Positions 27,009 through 36,764 of a DNA stretch of 64,000 nt are shown here, piece by piece (position 1 is the stretch's first letter; each line of letters opens with the position of its first letter). The DNA is from Leptospira bourretii (GTDB lineage: Bacteria; Spirochaetota; Leptospiria; Leptospirales; Leptospiraceae). Below the pieces are notes generated by a model. The model worked only from the letters and a program-made list of their open reading frames with translations. It did no database searches and was not told the DNA's origin. Both the position numbers and the translations under genes were made by a program. Location: contig NZ_RQFW01000018.1 of the NCBI RefSeq assembly GCF_004770145.1, positions 248,001-312,000 on the forward strand. Reading direction: 5' to 3'.

Positions 27009-27995
27009 TTACAACAATTCTTCTGGTTTCATTTTAGCCAACCGCAACACATCCGTTAGAAATTTTCTGTGACTTATGATCGATTCTTTTTTGGACTCTC
27101 TTGCCGGATTAAAAATCCCACGTTTTCTAAAAACTTTCCAAGGATCTAATTGGATATCTGACCAAGTTCCAATCTCAAGCGTTAATGGAAGAAACCTTGA
27201 ATCTTTTGTAGGTGAAAGTTCTTTTGTTTTTTGAAATTCGTTATACAAACGGTCCCAAAGATCTCCATGTGTTGTATAAGTCTCACTCTGAGGTCCAAAT
27301 CGATATAATATATGATTTAACCTAGTAGTAAGATGATTTGCTATTTTTTGAAACAACGATTCGTCCACACATTGATCATGTGTTCCTGCATAAGGCCACC
27401 AAACATGATCCACTGCACCAAATCCTGAGTGGATGTCTATCACTGGAATCATTGTATTTTTAGCAGGCAAAAAGTATTCACTATAAAAACGATCCAAAAC
27501 TCTCGACTCAGCTTGCAAAATATTTCCTCGATAATAAGGAAAGACATTCGAAATTTTATGCCCGCCAAAAAAGAAGGGAGCTTTCACAGCTTCCACGCCG
27601 GAGTTGCGCATCAAATCGACACCATTCGGATTTGATCTACGTTTCATTGCAACCCCACCAGGATTTAAGATAGGAATACAAACAATCCCTAATTCACCAT
27701 CTTTAATTTCACGATACAATTCAGAAGTTTTGCGAGCGAAGAGATCATCCAAAAAATCCAACAGAACACGGATACCGATTGTTTCGAGTCCATGTACACC
27801 TGCGACAAGACCAGCTACATTCCGTTTGATAGCACTTTCTTTCCCAATCTCTAAAACATAAATTGGAAAACGAAACCCAACTTCCGTTTTGGTTGAAAAA
27901 CCAAACTGTTTGAATCGGACTAATTTACCACCTAACTTAACGATTTTTAATATCCTATTTTCATATCGATTTAGACGTTTCATTCCTCTAAGCAT
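27009..27995 (-). CDS. Zinc carboxypeptidase-like protein (M14)
   Basis: About 328 residues of an M14-type metallocarboxypeptidase/amidase. The zinc-ligand pair HGLE is near residue 65 (AGVHGLETIG), a later His is in DIHSGFG near 187 and a candidate catalytic Glu is in LEIGTWSD near 271. No signal peptide is seen, so it may act in the cytoplasm, as succinylglutamate desuccinylase/aspartoacylase-like relatives do. Substrate unknown. ATG 27995 or ATG 27983 may be the start; the second has AGAGGA just upstream. Confidence 0.8.
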   Translation of the reverse strand: MLRGMKRLNRYENRILKIVKLGGKLVRFKQFGFSTKTEVGFRFPIYVLEIGKESAIKRNVAGLVAGVHGLETIGIRVLLDFLDDLFARKTSELYREIKDGELGIVCIPILNPGGVAMKRRSNPNGVDLMRNSGVEAVKAPFFFGGHKISNVFPYYRGNILQAESRVLDRFYSEYFLPAKNTMIPVIDIHSGFGAVDHVWWPYAGTHDQCVDESLFQKIANHLTTRLNHILYRFGPQSETYTTHGDLWDRLYNEFQKTKELSPTKDSRFLPLTLEIGTWSDIQLDPWKVFRKRGIFNPARESKKESIISHRKFLTDVLRLAKMKPEELL

Positions 27996-28197
27996 CAATC
28001 ATTACCTACTTTCCCTGGCCTACTTTGTCCCAATTACCTTCTATCATTTGAAGGGACATTCCTCACTCTCGCAAAAAGAATCATTTTAGAGAAATTCTAT
28101 TTAAGAAAAATATATTACAATTTGGTTACGAAAAATATAAGAAAACAAAAAGAGAAACAAACTAATTCTATTGAAATCATAAACTCAAAACCATTTT

Positions 28198-29223
28198 ATG
28201 ATTTCAATAGTAAAGAACCCTCTTTCATTACGAATCAATTTTATGAATCAACCAACTGCCAAATCCAAACAAAAGAAATACAGAGAAGAGTGGATTAATT
28301 CAAATGGAATCAAAATTCACACAGGGATTTGGCCAGGAAAAAAACAAACAATCATTTGTCTCCATGGTTTATCAGGCAACCTATATTCTATGAAATCTCT
28401 TGCCGAGCGACTCAACCGCTTAGGCCATCGGGTAATCTCTTATGATCTGAGAGGACGCGGAAAATCGGACAAACCTGAATCCAATTATGGATTTCGTAAC
28501 CATCTCGATGATCTAAAGTCGATCCTGACACATTACAAAGTTAAAAATCCAATATTTTTTGCACATTCCTTTGGATGTATGATTGCTCTTCGTTATGCCA
28601 TTCTTTATCCAAATGAAATAAAAGGGATGATACTCATGGACGGAGGTGGGCTTCTTTCTTTGCCAAAAAGAATCCAAGTTCTAAAAGTATTAAAACAATC
28701 TTTTGAAAGATTGGATATTATTTATCCAACAGTATCCGAATATTTAAAACTCATTCAAAACTCTCCTCTTGTACCAAGATGGTCCAAAGAGATAGAGGAA
28801 TACTTCCGATTAGAACTACACAAAACCAAAGATGGTTTCATCTGCCATATGCCAGGTTTCGTTATGGAAGAAGAATTGAAAGAGATGGGAGGTTCTATGG
28901 ATTTTTATAAAATATTCAAATATTTAATCCAAGATCCAAAACGAGTTTTTTCAAAAATGAAAGACAACAAAACTTTAAATTTTGAAAAAATAACAACACC
29001 TACCTTAATTCTACGGGCTACTGAGATGAATTTATTTCCAAAAGATGATTTATTACCAAAATCTTCTTTTGATTCTATGTTGAAGAGAATTCCGAACTCT
29101 AATGGAAAAGAAATCAAAACAAACCACTATGGAATCCTTTTTGACAAAATCAAAGAAAGAGACAATGCGATTGAAAATTTTCTTTTTGGGTTAAATGAAA
29201 AAAAAATGGGAATTTCCCAATAA
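28198..29223 (+). CDS. Alpha/beta hydrolase
   Basis: A 341-residue alpha/beta-hydrolase fold protein. The oxyanion region CLHGLSGN is near residue 52, the nucleophile elbow AHSFGCM near 121-127 (Ala replaces the usual Gly before His), a possible acid Asp in FPKDD near 282 and the His in TNHYGILF near 317. An internal ATG at 28243 (residue 16) is an equally likely start; neither has a good ribosome-binding site. Substrate unknown. Convergent with the small Cys-rich protein gene. Confidence 0.85.
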   Translation: MISIVKNPLSLRINFMNQPTAKSKQKKYREEWINSNGIKIHTGIWPGKKQTIICLHGLSGNLYSMKSLAERLNRLGHRVISYDLRGRGKSDKPESNYGFRNHLDDLKSILTHYKVKNPIFFAHSFGCMIALRYAILYPNEIKGMILMDGGGLLSLPKRIQVLKVLKQSFERLDIIYPTVSEYLKLIQNSPLVPRWSKEIEEYFRLELHKTKDGFICHMPGFVMEEELKEMGGSMDFYKIFKYLIQDPKRVFSKMKDNKTLNFEKITTPTLILRATEMNLFPKDDLLPKSSFDSMLKRIPNSNGKEIKTNHYGILFDKIKERDNAIENFLFGLNEKKMGISQ

Positions 29224-29247
29224 CGAAATCCCCTATTCGCTGAAATT

Positions 29248-29526
29248 TTACGGATGTCCCTTTCCTTTACACTTCCCACCCTTAACAGTAGAATCCCAAT
29301 AACAATCGGGATTTTTCAAACACTTGGTGCTGTCTGGTTTTTTGGTACAAAGTTTATGAACTTTACCTTCCACTTTATCAGGGTTTAAAGCCGGTTCATT
29401 TTCAGCAGTTTCTACTTTGCCCTGCATTTTGCAGGAGAGATCATTTTCTTCGCATTCTTCCGCAAGTAAGGGAGAAATAGAAAAAACAAAAACCACTAGT
29501 AACTTTAGAATTAAAAATCGATTCAT
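29248..29526 (-). CDS. Small secreted Cys-rich protein
   Basis: A 92-residue protein with a signal peptide (cleavage probably after SPLLA, residue 22) and six Cys in the mature part (EECEEND, LSCKMQ, KLCTKK, KCLKNPDCYW, GGKCKG). The even number suggests disulfides in the periplasm or outside. I know no named family. AAGGAG precedes the ATG. Tiny secreted Cys-rich proteins of this kind recur in the genus, as far as I recall. Confidence 0.75.
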   Translation of the reverse strand: MNRFLILKLLVVFVFSISPLLAEECEENDLSCKMQGKVETAENEPALNPDKVEGKVHKLCTKKPDSTKCLKNPDCYWDSTVKGGKCKGKGHP

Positions 29527-29731
29527 ATCTACTCCTTAAACTTTCCCAATTTCATAGAGGGCAAGTTTAACAAGAGATGCAACCAAAAGGCAATAAATTT
29601 TTTACTCAATACTCAAAACCATACCACAAAGAGTTACTGAAACCTACCACTGAATCATCGATTGCAATTGCATTGACTAGTTCCGTACAATTTCTAAGTT
29701 ATGGTAAGATAAAAAGCCAATTGATTTCGAA

Positions 29732-30373
29732 ATGAATCCTTTTGGTTTGCAGAATGGATCTCGATACATGAAAACGCATACAGAAACGGAACGATGTTCC
29801 TGGTGTCTCAAATTTGACCAATACATCCAATACCATGATAAGGAATGGGGAGTTCCCGTTCATGATGACCAAACCCATTTTGAATTTTTGATCTTAGAAG
29901 GAGCACAAGCAGGCCTTAGTTGGTCGACGATCTTAAAAAAACGAGAAGGTTACAGAAAAGTTTTTGCAAACTTTGATCCCATCAAGGTTGCAAAATTCAC
30001 TGATCAAAAATTGGAAAAGATACTTCTCGATCCATCGATAATAAGAAATCGATTGAAGGTTTTTGCAGCAGTCAACAATGCAAAACGTTTTTTAGAAATC
30101 CAAAAAGAGTTTGGTTCTTTCGACCAATATATTTGGAGTTTTGTTGGTCACAAAACCATTAACAAAAAAAGAAAAAGTTTAACTGAAGTCCCAGCCACTA
30201 CCATTGAATCAGATAATTTAAGCAAAGATCTAATCAAACGCGGGTTCAAGTTTGTAGGCAGTACGGTCATTTACGCTCATATGCAGGCCTGTGGCTTGGT
30301 GAATGACCATATAGAAAGTTGTTTTCGTTATAAAGAATTAACTTCTATCTCTTCAGAACCCCATAAAAAATAA
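29732..30373 (+). CDS. tag: DNA-3-methyladenine glycosylase I
   Basis: A 213-residue Tag family enzyme that removes 3-methyladenine from DNA. The N-terminal zinc Cys (ERCSWC) and His (YHDKEWGVPVHDD), the catalytic-site region FEFLILEGAQAGLSWSTIL, and the C-terminal His/Cys (YAHMQACGLVNDH) are all present. A second ATG at 29768 (residue 13, MKTHTETERC) gives the normal family length and is at least as likely as the start at 29732. It converges on the TetR gene; the two stops overlap in the 30345-30373 range. Confidence 0.92.
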   Translation: MNPFGLQNGSRYMKTHTETERCSWCLKFDQYIQYHDKEWGVPVHDDQTHFEFLILEGAQAGLSWSTILKKREGYRKVFANFDPIKVAKFTDQKLEKILLDPSIIRNRLKVFAAVNNAKRFLEIQKEFGSFDQYIWSFVGHKTINKKRKSLTEVPATTIESDNLSKDLIKRGFKFVGSTVIYAHMQACGLVNDHIESCFRYKELTSISSEPHKK

Positions 30374-30935
30374 CATTTACAACTTCCAGTTGAAATTCAT
30401 GAATGTTCAGTGGAATTGTGATAGAATTTTTGTTACTAAGAATCATTTCAATCGAAGAAAGAAAGAGATGAACGGCGACCTCGGGCATAAAGCCGTCCCG
30501 AAGTTCTCCTTTCATTTTCGCCATATTAAATATTTTGCCAATCGATTCAGGAATTTCTTTTTCCCTTCGTTTTTTAAATCGTTCCATATGTTGCGGAAAC
30601 ATTTCAGAAATTTCTCGGATAAACAAATCATTCATCACATACGGTGATTCCTCCACAAGCGATCTGTGCATTTTAGAAAACTTCTGCACGGCAGTCAAGG
30701 TCTCATCATCTGCAATCTCTTGGATGATTTTCTGAATCTCCGATTGTTTATGATCCATATAAAATTCCATAAGGTCTTGTTTATTGGAATAGTATTTATA
30801 CAAAGTTTTGCGACTAATCTTTAAAGAACTTGCAATTTCTTCCATTTTTGTTTTGGAATATCCATACTTCAGGAAAAGTTCTTCCGCTTTTTCTAATATT
30901 CTAATTTGAACTGGATCCAAATGCAAAACCCTCAC
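30345..30935 (-). CDS. TetR-type transcriptional regulator of the efflux operon
   Basis: A 196-residue TetR protein. The N-terminal helix-turn-helix is clear: LFLKYGYSKTKMEEIASSLKISRKTLYKYYSNKQDL at about 18-53. The C-terminal ligand domain is helical and not assignable. It starts with GTG at 30935, overlapping the RND pump stop by four bases (GTGA), and is the last gene of the TolC-RND-TetR operon, which it probably represses. Confidence 0.9.
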   Translation of the reverse strand: MRVLHLDPVQIRILEKAEELFLKYGYSKTKMEEIASSLKISRKTLYKYYSNKQDLMEFYMDHKQSEIQKIIQEIADDETLTAVQKFSKMHRSLVEESPYVMNDLFIREISEMFPQHMERFKKRREKEIPESIGKIFNMAKMKGELRDGFMPEVAVHLFLSSIEMILSNKNSITIPLNIHEFQLEVVNVIFYGVLKR

Positions 30936-33900
30936 TTTTTCCTTTTCTTCATGGAATCAATCATCCGTGTAATATACTGGTAAACCGCTGGGATCACGTA
31001 GAGAGTCAAAATCGTTGAGGAAATCAAACCTCCAATCACAGTCACTCCCATACTGGTTCTCTGTTTCGAGGCTTCATTGAGTCCAATGGCCACAGGCAAC
31101 ATACCTGCAATCAGTGCAATCGATGTCATTAGGATAGGTCTTAACCTTGCCCGACCCGCTTCAATGAGCGCCGTCCTCGTATCCACTCCAGTATTTTGTA
31201 AGTCTTTTGCAAAATCAATGAGAAGAATCGAATTTTTAGTTGCCAATCCAAAAAGTAAAATCATTCCAATGTTAGCAAATATATCCATTGATTTCCCGGT
31301 TAGATAAAGTCCGAAAAATGCTCCCGTCATTGCCAAAGGAATCACCACCAATATGGAGATGGGAATGATAAAACTTTCATACAAAGAAGCAAGCACCAGA
31401 TAAATAAACACAACTCCAAGCCCAAGCGCAATGGCCATATTTTTTCCCGTAGATTCCAAGTTCTCCGTTTGTCCACTATAGGAAACTTTGAGTCCTTCTG
31501 GAAGAGGTAGGTCTTCTTTTAATATCCTTTGTAGTTCGGACATTGTGTATCCAGACCCTCGCCCATTGGGATTGGTATCTGCGGAGATTTCAACCGAACG
31601 ACTTCGGTTTTGTCTTTGGATGGTGGCAGGGCCCGTGGTCGAAACTCCAGAGGTTACAAAAGAAAGTGGAACCAGATAACCGTTGATATTCGGAACCATG
31701 ACCTGATTAAAATTCTTCTCAATATTCCTTTGATCTTCTAACATACGAACACGGATGTCGTATTCTAAGTTATTTTCACGAAACACTGCCGAAGTATCAC
31801 CCTCAACGATGGTTCTTAGTTCGCGACCCAGAGCCTGCGGGTTCACACCTAACCTAACAATTTGTTCTCCTTTCGGAACAATTTTAAATTCAGGGGCACC
31901 TTCTCGCAAACTAATGTCAGGATCTGTTAAGTCAGGAATTTTTTTGATTTTTTCAAAGAGAAGTTTGCTATAGGCTTCCATTTTTTCCGCATCATTTCCA
32001 GTAATGACAAAAGAAAAGGATCTTTGCCCACCACCAATCGCATCATAGTTTTTGACTATTGGTTTTGCATCAGCATAGGGAGTGAGTTCCTTTCTGATGT
32101 ATTCCTTAAACTGAGGAGTATTGAGTTTTCTTTTTTTAGAAGATACAAGTTCCACATAAATATCAATTTTGTTTTGTTTTACATATCCAGCAGTTAGATA
32201 CACTTCTTTCTTAGATCGCAAAAGTGCATTCACTTCTTCATTTAGTTTTTTTGTCGCCTCAACACTAGAACCCGGCGGCAATTCAAAGGTCACTGTAAAT
32301 TGACCTAAATCCTGTGTGGGGATGAATTCAGATTTTAACGTTTTAGAAACAAATATACTACTTACAAATATAAAAAGAGCAATCGCCAATATCAACAATG
32401 GATGTTTGGTTGATACCTCCAATGTTTTTACATATCCATTCGTTAACTTTTCTTGGAACCTGTCAAAGGCATGTAAGGGAATCGAAAGAAATTTTTCTAT
32501 TTTGTTTGGCTCTTTGGTTTTGAGTTCTCCCCCAAAGTAAGCTGACATCATTGGAGCAATGGTTAAAGCATCGTATAAGGAAATGAGTAAGGCAAAACAA
32601 ACGGTAAGCCCGAAGGGACGTAAAATTTGTCCAATCACTCCATCGATAAAAGCAATCGGACCAAACACGGCAAGAATGGCGAAGGTAGTAGCAAGAACAG
32701 CAAGTGTGACTTCTTTTGTTCCATCAAGGGCAGCCTGTTTGCTATCTTTACCCATTTCTTTATGTCTATGGATATTTTCTCTGACCACAATTGCATCATC
32801 AATGAGAAGTCCTACCGCAAGAGACATGGCAAGTAATGTCATTTGATTGATGGTAAATCCAGCAAGACCCATAAGGATAAAAGATCCAAGGAGTGAGGTA
32901 GGTAGAGCAAGGCCTGTAATTAAAGTCGAACGGACACTCCCCAAAAAGAATAGAACTACAATGATCGTCAGTGCAATTCCAATGTAGATGGATTCTTCTA
33001 CGTCCCAAACATTATCTTTTACCACTTTGGAAGAATCATTATAATAATCGAAAGTTACTTCCGGAAATTCTTTCTGAAGGTCGCTGACCTTCTTCTTAAC
33101 TCCTTCTGCCACCTGCACGGAGTTAGCTCCCGATTGTTTATAAACCAGTAAAAAAAGAGCAGGTTTTCCATTCCAATAAGCAAGGGAAGTAATATCTTCC
33201 GAACCTACAAGGACACGTCCCACATCTGACAACTGAATGGGAATTTCGTTATTCAAAAAACTAATAGGAACATTTCGAATTTCATCAAAACTTCTGTATT
33301 CATTGATCGTTCGAAAAGATAAATCGGAATCTTTCCCGCGAACTTTCCCGGCAGGAATATTGGCACCACCGGCAGCAATTTTCTGTGAAACCTGTGAGGC
33401 AGATAAATTCCTTGCTTTCAATTGATTTCGATCTAACTCTACCCAAATTTCTTTTTTTCGCCCACCAATGATGTCCACTGAACCTACATTCGAAACAGAA
33501 ATTAACCTTTGTTTGATTGTTTCAGAGGCAAAATCATAAAACTCGTTATCACCTAATTTGGATTGAAGGGAAATACTTAAGATCGGTTGGTCAGCTGGAT
33601 CCAATCGTTTGATGACTGGTTCTTCCAATTCGGCTGGTAATTTTTTTTTGGCAAAGGCTACCTTGTCCCTGATTTGTTGCTCCGCATAACTGATTACAGT
33701 TTCAGAGGAAAATTCAGCCACAATCACTGCCGAACCTTCATTACAAATAGATCGGAGTTTTTTTAATCCTGAAATGGTAGAAAGTTCGTCTTCAATTGGT
33801 TTGGCGACCAAGGTTTCAATTTCATTGGGAGCCGCACCTGGATAAGTAACATTAACGGATATGGTGGGAATACTCATATCAGGGAAGTTTTCAACCCCGA

Positions 33901-33994
33901 GTTTACCAAAACTCACAATCCCAACCACAACGATGAGAATCACCGTACAGGCGATAAATACTGGCCTTTGTATTGATAATTTTGCTAAATTCAT
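30932..33994 (-). CDS. RND efflux transporter (HAE1/AcrB-like)
   Basis: A 1020-residue inner-membrane pump with two repeats of six helices each and two large periplasmic loops. The N-terminus (SIQRPVFIACTVILIV) and ENFPDMSIPTISVNVTYPGAAPNEIE are typical of the family. The proton-relay Asp pair is in LLIDDAIVVRENI near residue 400. It expels small molecules with proton energy. It overlaps the TolC gene by four bases (ATGA) and the TetR gene by four. No periplasmic adaptor gene lies in the operon, which is unusual for a tripartite pump; an adaptor from elsewhere may serve. Confidence 0.93.
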   Translation of the reverse strand: MNLAKLSIQRPVFIACTVILIVVVGIVSFGKLGVENFPDMSIPTISVNVTYPGAAPNEIETLVAKPIEDELSTISGLKKLRSICNEGSAVIVAEFSSETVISYAEQQIRDKVAFAKKKLPAELEEPVIKRLDPADQPILSISLQSKLGDNEFYDFASETIKQRLISVSNVGSVDIIGGRKKEIWVELDRNQLKARNLSASQVSQKIAAGGANIPAGKVRGKDSDLSFRTINEYRSFDEIRNVPISFLNNEIPIQLSDVGRVLVGSEDITSLAYWNGKPALFLLVYKQSGANSVQVAEGVKKKVSDLQKEFPEVTFDYYNDSSKVVKDNVWDVEESIYIGIALTIIVVLFFLGSVRSTLITGLALPTSLLGSFILMGLAGFTINQMTLLAMSLAVGLLIDDAIVVRENIHRHKEMGKDSKQAALDGTKEVTLAVLATTFAILAVFGPIAFIDGVIGQILRPFGLTVCFALLISLYDALTIAPMMSAYFGGELKTKEPNKIEKFLSIPLHAFDRFQEKLTNGYVKTLEVSTKHPLLILAIALFIFVSSIFVSKTLKSEFIPTQDLGQFTVTFELPPGSSVEATKKLNEEVNALLRSKKEVYLTAGYVKQNKIDIYVELVSSKKRKLNTPQFKEYIRKELTPYADAKPIVKNYDAIGGGQRSFSFVITGNDAEKMEAYSKLLFEKIKKIPDLTDPDISLREGAPEFKIVPKGEQIVRLGVNPQALGRELRTIVEGDTSAVFRENNLEYDIRVRMLEDQRNIEKNFNQVMVPNINGYLVPLSFVTSGVSTTGPATIQRQNRSRSVEISADTNPNGRGSGYTMSELQRILKEDLPLPEGLKVSYSGQTENLESTGKNMAIALGLGVVFIYLVLASLYESFIIPISILVVIPLAMTGAFFGLYLTGKSMDIFANIGMILLFGLATKNSILLIDFAKDLQNTGVDTRTALIEAGRARLRPILMTSIALIAGMLPVAIGLNEASKQRTSMGVTVIGGLISSTILTLYVIPAVYQYITRMIDSMKKRKK

Positions 33995-35562
33995 TGATTT
34001 TCCTCTGTATTAAGTAATGTTAGTTGTTCTGGATCTAATGAATATTTTTCAAAGAAAGTCCCTTTGGAAATTTCATATTGTACGATGGCGATATTGTAAG
34101 TGATGAGAGATTGGGAATGATTGGACTGAGACCTAACATAGGCATCCATAGCATTTTTTAATACAACGGAAGTCCCTCTTCCATTACGAAAAGCAGACAA
34201 AGCTTTATCATAAAAAAGTTTACTTTCCTCTTTGTTTTTTTTGGCTTCCAAAAAGAGTTCGTAACTAACGTTTAAGTTTTCTCGTTTCGATAATAAATCA
34301 GCCCTTACTTTGTTTTGAGCTTCTGTCCATTCCAACTGCGCTTGTCTTTTTTCTGATTCGGCTTTTTTGTATTCAGCTTCGGCAATCTCATTTCCTAATG
34401 GATATTCCAATTTAAATTCGGCAGTATTTTGATTGAACCTTCCACCAAGGATTCCATAAAAATCTTGGGGAAACTGTTGGTCATAATTTTTAAAATTGTA
34501 TGTCCCACCTACCGAAAACTTTGGCAACAAACCGTTGTCTGCTGATTTAAAATTGTCTTCAGAGTTCTTTAGTTGTAAGAGTGCTGCTCGCACATCATAT
34601 CTTTTTTCAAGGGCAGAGATCACTTCTTCTTCGTAGTTCGAAGTGACGGCAATTTTTTCCTCAATCAAAACTGGTAAAAAAGAAAAGTTCTCTTCCGGTT
34701 CCTTACCAAGAGAGGCAAGCAAATCACGTCTGTTTTTGTTTCTTTCCAATTCGGAATTTTTAACAGCACTGGTAGCGGTTAGAACAATGGAATTCCATTG
34801 GTGGATATCACCTGTTGGATCCAATCCAAAGTTGGCTTTTTTAGAATAAATATCCCGAATCGTTTTTGCATTTCCAAGAAGAGATGAATTTGTCTGAAAA
34901 ATCTCCTCTGACAAACTTAAATTCCAAAATTCAATGAGTGAATTCACCAAACTTTTTGATAAAGAATCCAATGTATTTAATCTTTGAATGGAGGAAGACC
35001 GTCTAGCAGTCGCTAATTTTAATCTGTCTTGGTATCCAAAAAAGTTTTTCAGGAGATCCTGGCTGATATTGATACCGACCGTCGCAAAATGGTAAGAAGG
35101 TTGCGCAAAACTAGAGAACCCACTCGAATTTTGTGTTTTACCGGCATTCGTTTCAAAACGATTGTCGATGACTGCAATTCCAAATGTTGTTCCTGTGCTA
35201 AACTTTTTATTGATTCCCGCCTGCAGGCTGTTATCTGTGATTCTTGTTCCTTGGATGGCATATTGAGGAAGGTTGAAGTTTGTGGTATTCTTTGCCGTCC
35301 CTTTCGCCTCTGCAGTCCATGCGTAAGCCCCGTTTGCTTTTTCCCAATCGTAGTTTGTCGTCTTTAACTGCAGTTTGAGAGTTTGTAGGCCAACTTGGTT
35401 TTCCCAGGCCATCTTTAGGATATCATCCATCCGCAAGGAGGTGGTTCGCTCCGGTTCCTTGGCTGAAAGTGGCCCCATTCCAGCGAAAAGGGCGAAAAGC
35501 ACTGCCGCGAGACAAATGGTGGAGGAAAAATTCTTGGTTTCGATCATTTGCTTTGGAAACAT
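33991..35562 (-). CDS. TolC-like outer-membrane efflux protein
   Basis: A 523-residue outer-membrane factor from ATG 35562, chosen because AAAGGA lies eight bases upstream and a good signal peptide follows (TICLAAVLFALFAGMGPLSA). The rest shows the two long coiled-coil repeats of the OEP family, with the first half ending in Leu-rich helices and the second in an Ala/Glu/Lys-rich stretch (AEAEYKKAESEKRQAQLEWTEAQNK). It forms the exit duct for the RND pump. First gene of the three-gene operon. Confidence 0.9.
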   Translation of the reverse strand: MFPKQMIETKNFSSTICLAAVLFALFAGMGPLSAKEPERTTSLRMDDILKMAWENQVGLQTLKLQLKTTNYDWEKANGAYAWTAEAKGTAKNTTNFNLPQYAIQGTRITDNSLQAGINKKFSTGTTFGIAVIDNRFETNAGKTQNSSGFSSFAQPSYHFATVGINISQDLLKNFFGYQDRLKLATARRSSSIQRLNTLDSLSKSLVNSLIEFWNLSLSEEIFQTNSSLLGNAKTIRDIYSKKANFGLDPTGDIHQWNSIVLTATSAVKNSELERNKNRRDLLASLGKEPEENFSFLPVLIEEKIAVTSNYEEEVISALEKRYDVRAALLQLKNSEDNFKSADNGLLPKFSVGGTYNFKNYDQQFPQDFYGILGGRFNQNTAEFKLEYPLGNEIAEAEYKKAESEKRQAQLEWTEAQNKVRADLLSKRENLNVSYELFLEAKKNKEESKLFYDKALSAFRNGRGTSVVLKNAMDAYVRSQSNHSQSLITYNIAIVQYEISKGTFFEKYSLDPEQLTLLNTEENQ

Positions 35563-35707
35563 ATTTTGTATCCTTTGTTTCTTTATGAAACAAATACAGT
35601 TTTCTTTGTTTCCATACAAGCAAAAAAATTAGAATCCTTAGAAATCGAGAAACAGGCCGGAGTTGTACGAGGAAATTTGAAAAAACGTAAGAGGATTTAT
35701 GACTTTC

Positions 35708-35721
35708 GGAACAAAAGTTCC
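35708..35721. promoter_or_regulatory. Weak palindrome upstream of the efflux operon
   Basis: GGAAC-AAAA-GTTCC lies about 145 bp upstream of the TolC start. A second short one, GTTGC-T-GCAAC, lies at 35737-35747. Either could be a TetR operator. The arms are only 5 bp, so chance is a real possibility. Confidence 0.25.
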
Positions 35722-35826
35722 CTTTGATCCAATGCAGTTGCTGCAACGGCAGAGAGTCCAGAAAGGTTTTTCAATCTGGGACCATCCCCTTAAACCAAAA
35801 ACCTTCCGGACATGGTTGACTTCACT

Positions 35827-36210
35827 TTATTTCTTTTCGGCCACCACAACAGCTTTGATCATTTTCCACCGCTCCTGATCGTTGTAGAACGTATACAAGG
35901 ATTGAAACTTCATCACTGGACTTTCCAAATCTGCTTTTACAAATCCGAACTGATCCAAAAATTCAATTGAATGGATATTCACAGCCCTGTCCACTCCACC
36001 AATTTTTCCTTCTTTTAGGGAATCAATATACTTTGTTTTATCAGAACTAAATACAGAAGCACTTCCCTTGATAGACACACTATCTGCATAGTCCGAATGA
36101 AACCCAGACTCCACTTCTGCAATTTTTCTTTGATCAATATTCTTCATAAGAGAGAGAAACTCTCTTTTCAAAATATCTTGATTTGTTTCTACTTTTGTTT
36201 GGTTTGTCAT
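35827..36210 (-). CDS. NTF2/SnoaL-like protein
   Basis: A 127-residue protein that fits the NTF2-like fold of the lumazine-binding/SnoaL group: an N-terminal helix with FLSLMKNIDQRKIAEVESGFHSDY and a beta sheet with SPVMKFQSLYTFYNDQERWKMIKAVVV. Such proteins are enzymes or ligand binders; none can be assigned. ATG 36210 is chosen because AAGGATAAGGATA precedes it. The 20-bp palindrome at 36273-36292, identical to that before the MarR gene, lies 62 bp upstream, so MarR very likely controls it. Confidence 0.75.
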   Translation of the reverse strand: MTNQTKVETNQDILKREFLSLMKNIDQRKIAEVESGFHSDYADSVSIKGSASVFSSDKTKYIDSLKEGKIGGVDRAVNIHSIEFLDQFGFVKADLESPVMKFQSLYTFYNDQERWKMIKAVVVAEKK

Positions 36211-36272
36211 TATCCTTATCCTTATTTTGAGATTACTAAAATACAATCACACTTATCATCCAATGACTTATA

Positions 36273-36292
36273 ATTGTTGCTATAGCAACAAT
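36273..36292. promoter_or_regulatory. MarR operator, copy 1
   Basis: A 20-bp perfect palindrome, ATTGTTGCTA with its exact complement, between the MarR gene and the NTF2-like gene. The same 20 bases occur at 36745-36764. Confidence 0.8.
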
Positions 36293-36306
36293 ATATGTAA
36301 AAAAAA

Positions 36307-36744
36307 TCAATCCATTGATTCCTCATAAATTTGATCAATAATCCGTTTGAACGTTTTAAAATCCTGAGTTGAAAGTTTTTTAAACATCCGTTTTCTCTCT
36401 TCTGTCACAACAGAAGCCATCAACTGATAAATCTCTATCCCTTTTTTTGTGGGGTATACTTGATTTTTTCTTCGGTCTTCGGGGTCGGCTTGAATTTTAA
36501 TCCAACCTTTCTCTTCCATATTACGTAGAGCACGAGCCATAGAAGGCCGATCATCAAAATCCCTTCCTAAATCAGACTGGCTACAACCAGGTTGTTTCAC
36601 CAAACGAACGAGAACAAACCACTGCTCTGGAAATAACTCCAACCCATTTGTAGAAGCAAGTCTCATAAACTGACGTCGTAAGGCACGGACAGTCCGATAA
36701 ATCAAATAAGCATAGGAATTTTCTAAATCAAATGTATCAGACAT
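36307..36744 (-). CDS. MarR-type transcriptional regulator
   Basis: A 145-residue winged-helix MarR protein. The DNA-recognition helix region is SQSDLGRDFDDRPSMARALRNMEEKGWIKIQ near residues 55-86, and the wing DPEDRRKNQVYPTKKG follows. It probably represses itself and the downstream NTF2-like gene by binding two identical 20-bp palindromes. The operator at 36745-36764 abuts the ATG at 36744, leaving no room for a separate ribosome-binding site; the message may have its start downstream or be leaderless. Confidence 0.9.
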   Translation of the reverse strand: MSDTFDLENSYAYLIYRTVRALRRQFMRLASTNGLELFPEQWFVLVRLVKQPGCSQSDLGRDFDDRPSMARALRNMEEKGWIKIQADPEDRRKNQVYPTKKGIEIYQLMASVVTEERKRMFKKLSTQDFKTFKRIIDQIYEESMD

Positions 36745-36764
36745 ATTGTTGCTATAGCAACAAT
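36745..36764. promoter_or_regulatory. MarR operator, copy 2
   Basis: The same 20-bp palindrome as at 36273-36292, here extended to 22 bp by flanking T and A (36744-36765). It touches the start codon of the MarR gene, an arrangement expected for autorepression. Confidence 0.8.

Noticed and set aside
35763..35805. 9-bp stem AAGGTTTTT/AAAAACCTT as a terminator after the NTF2-like gene
   Set aside because: The 25-base loop is large and no T-run follows in the right direction.
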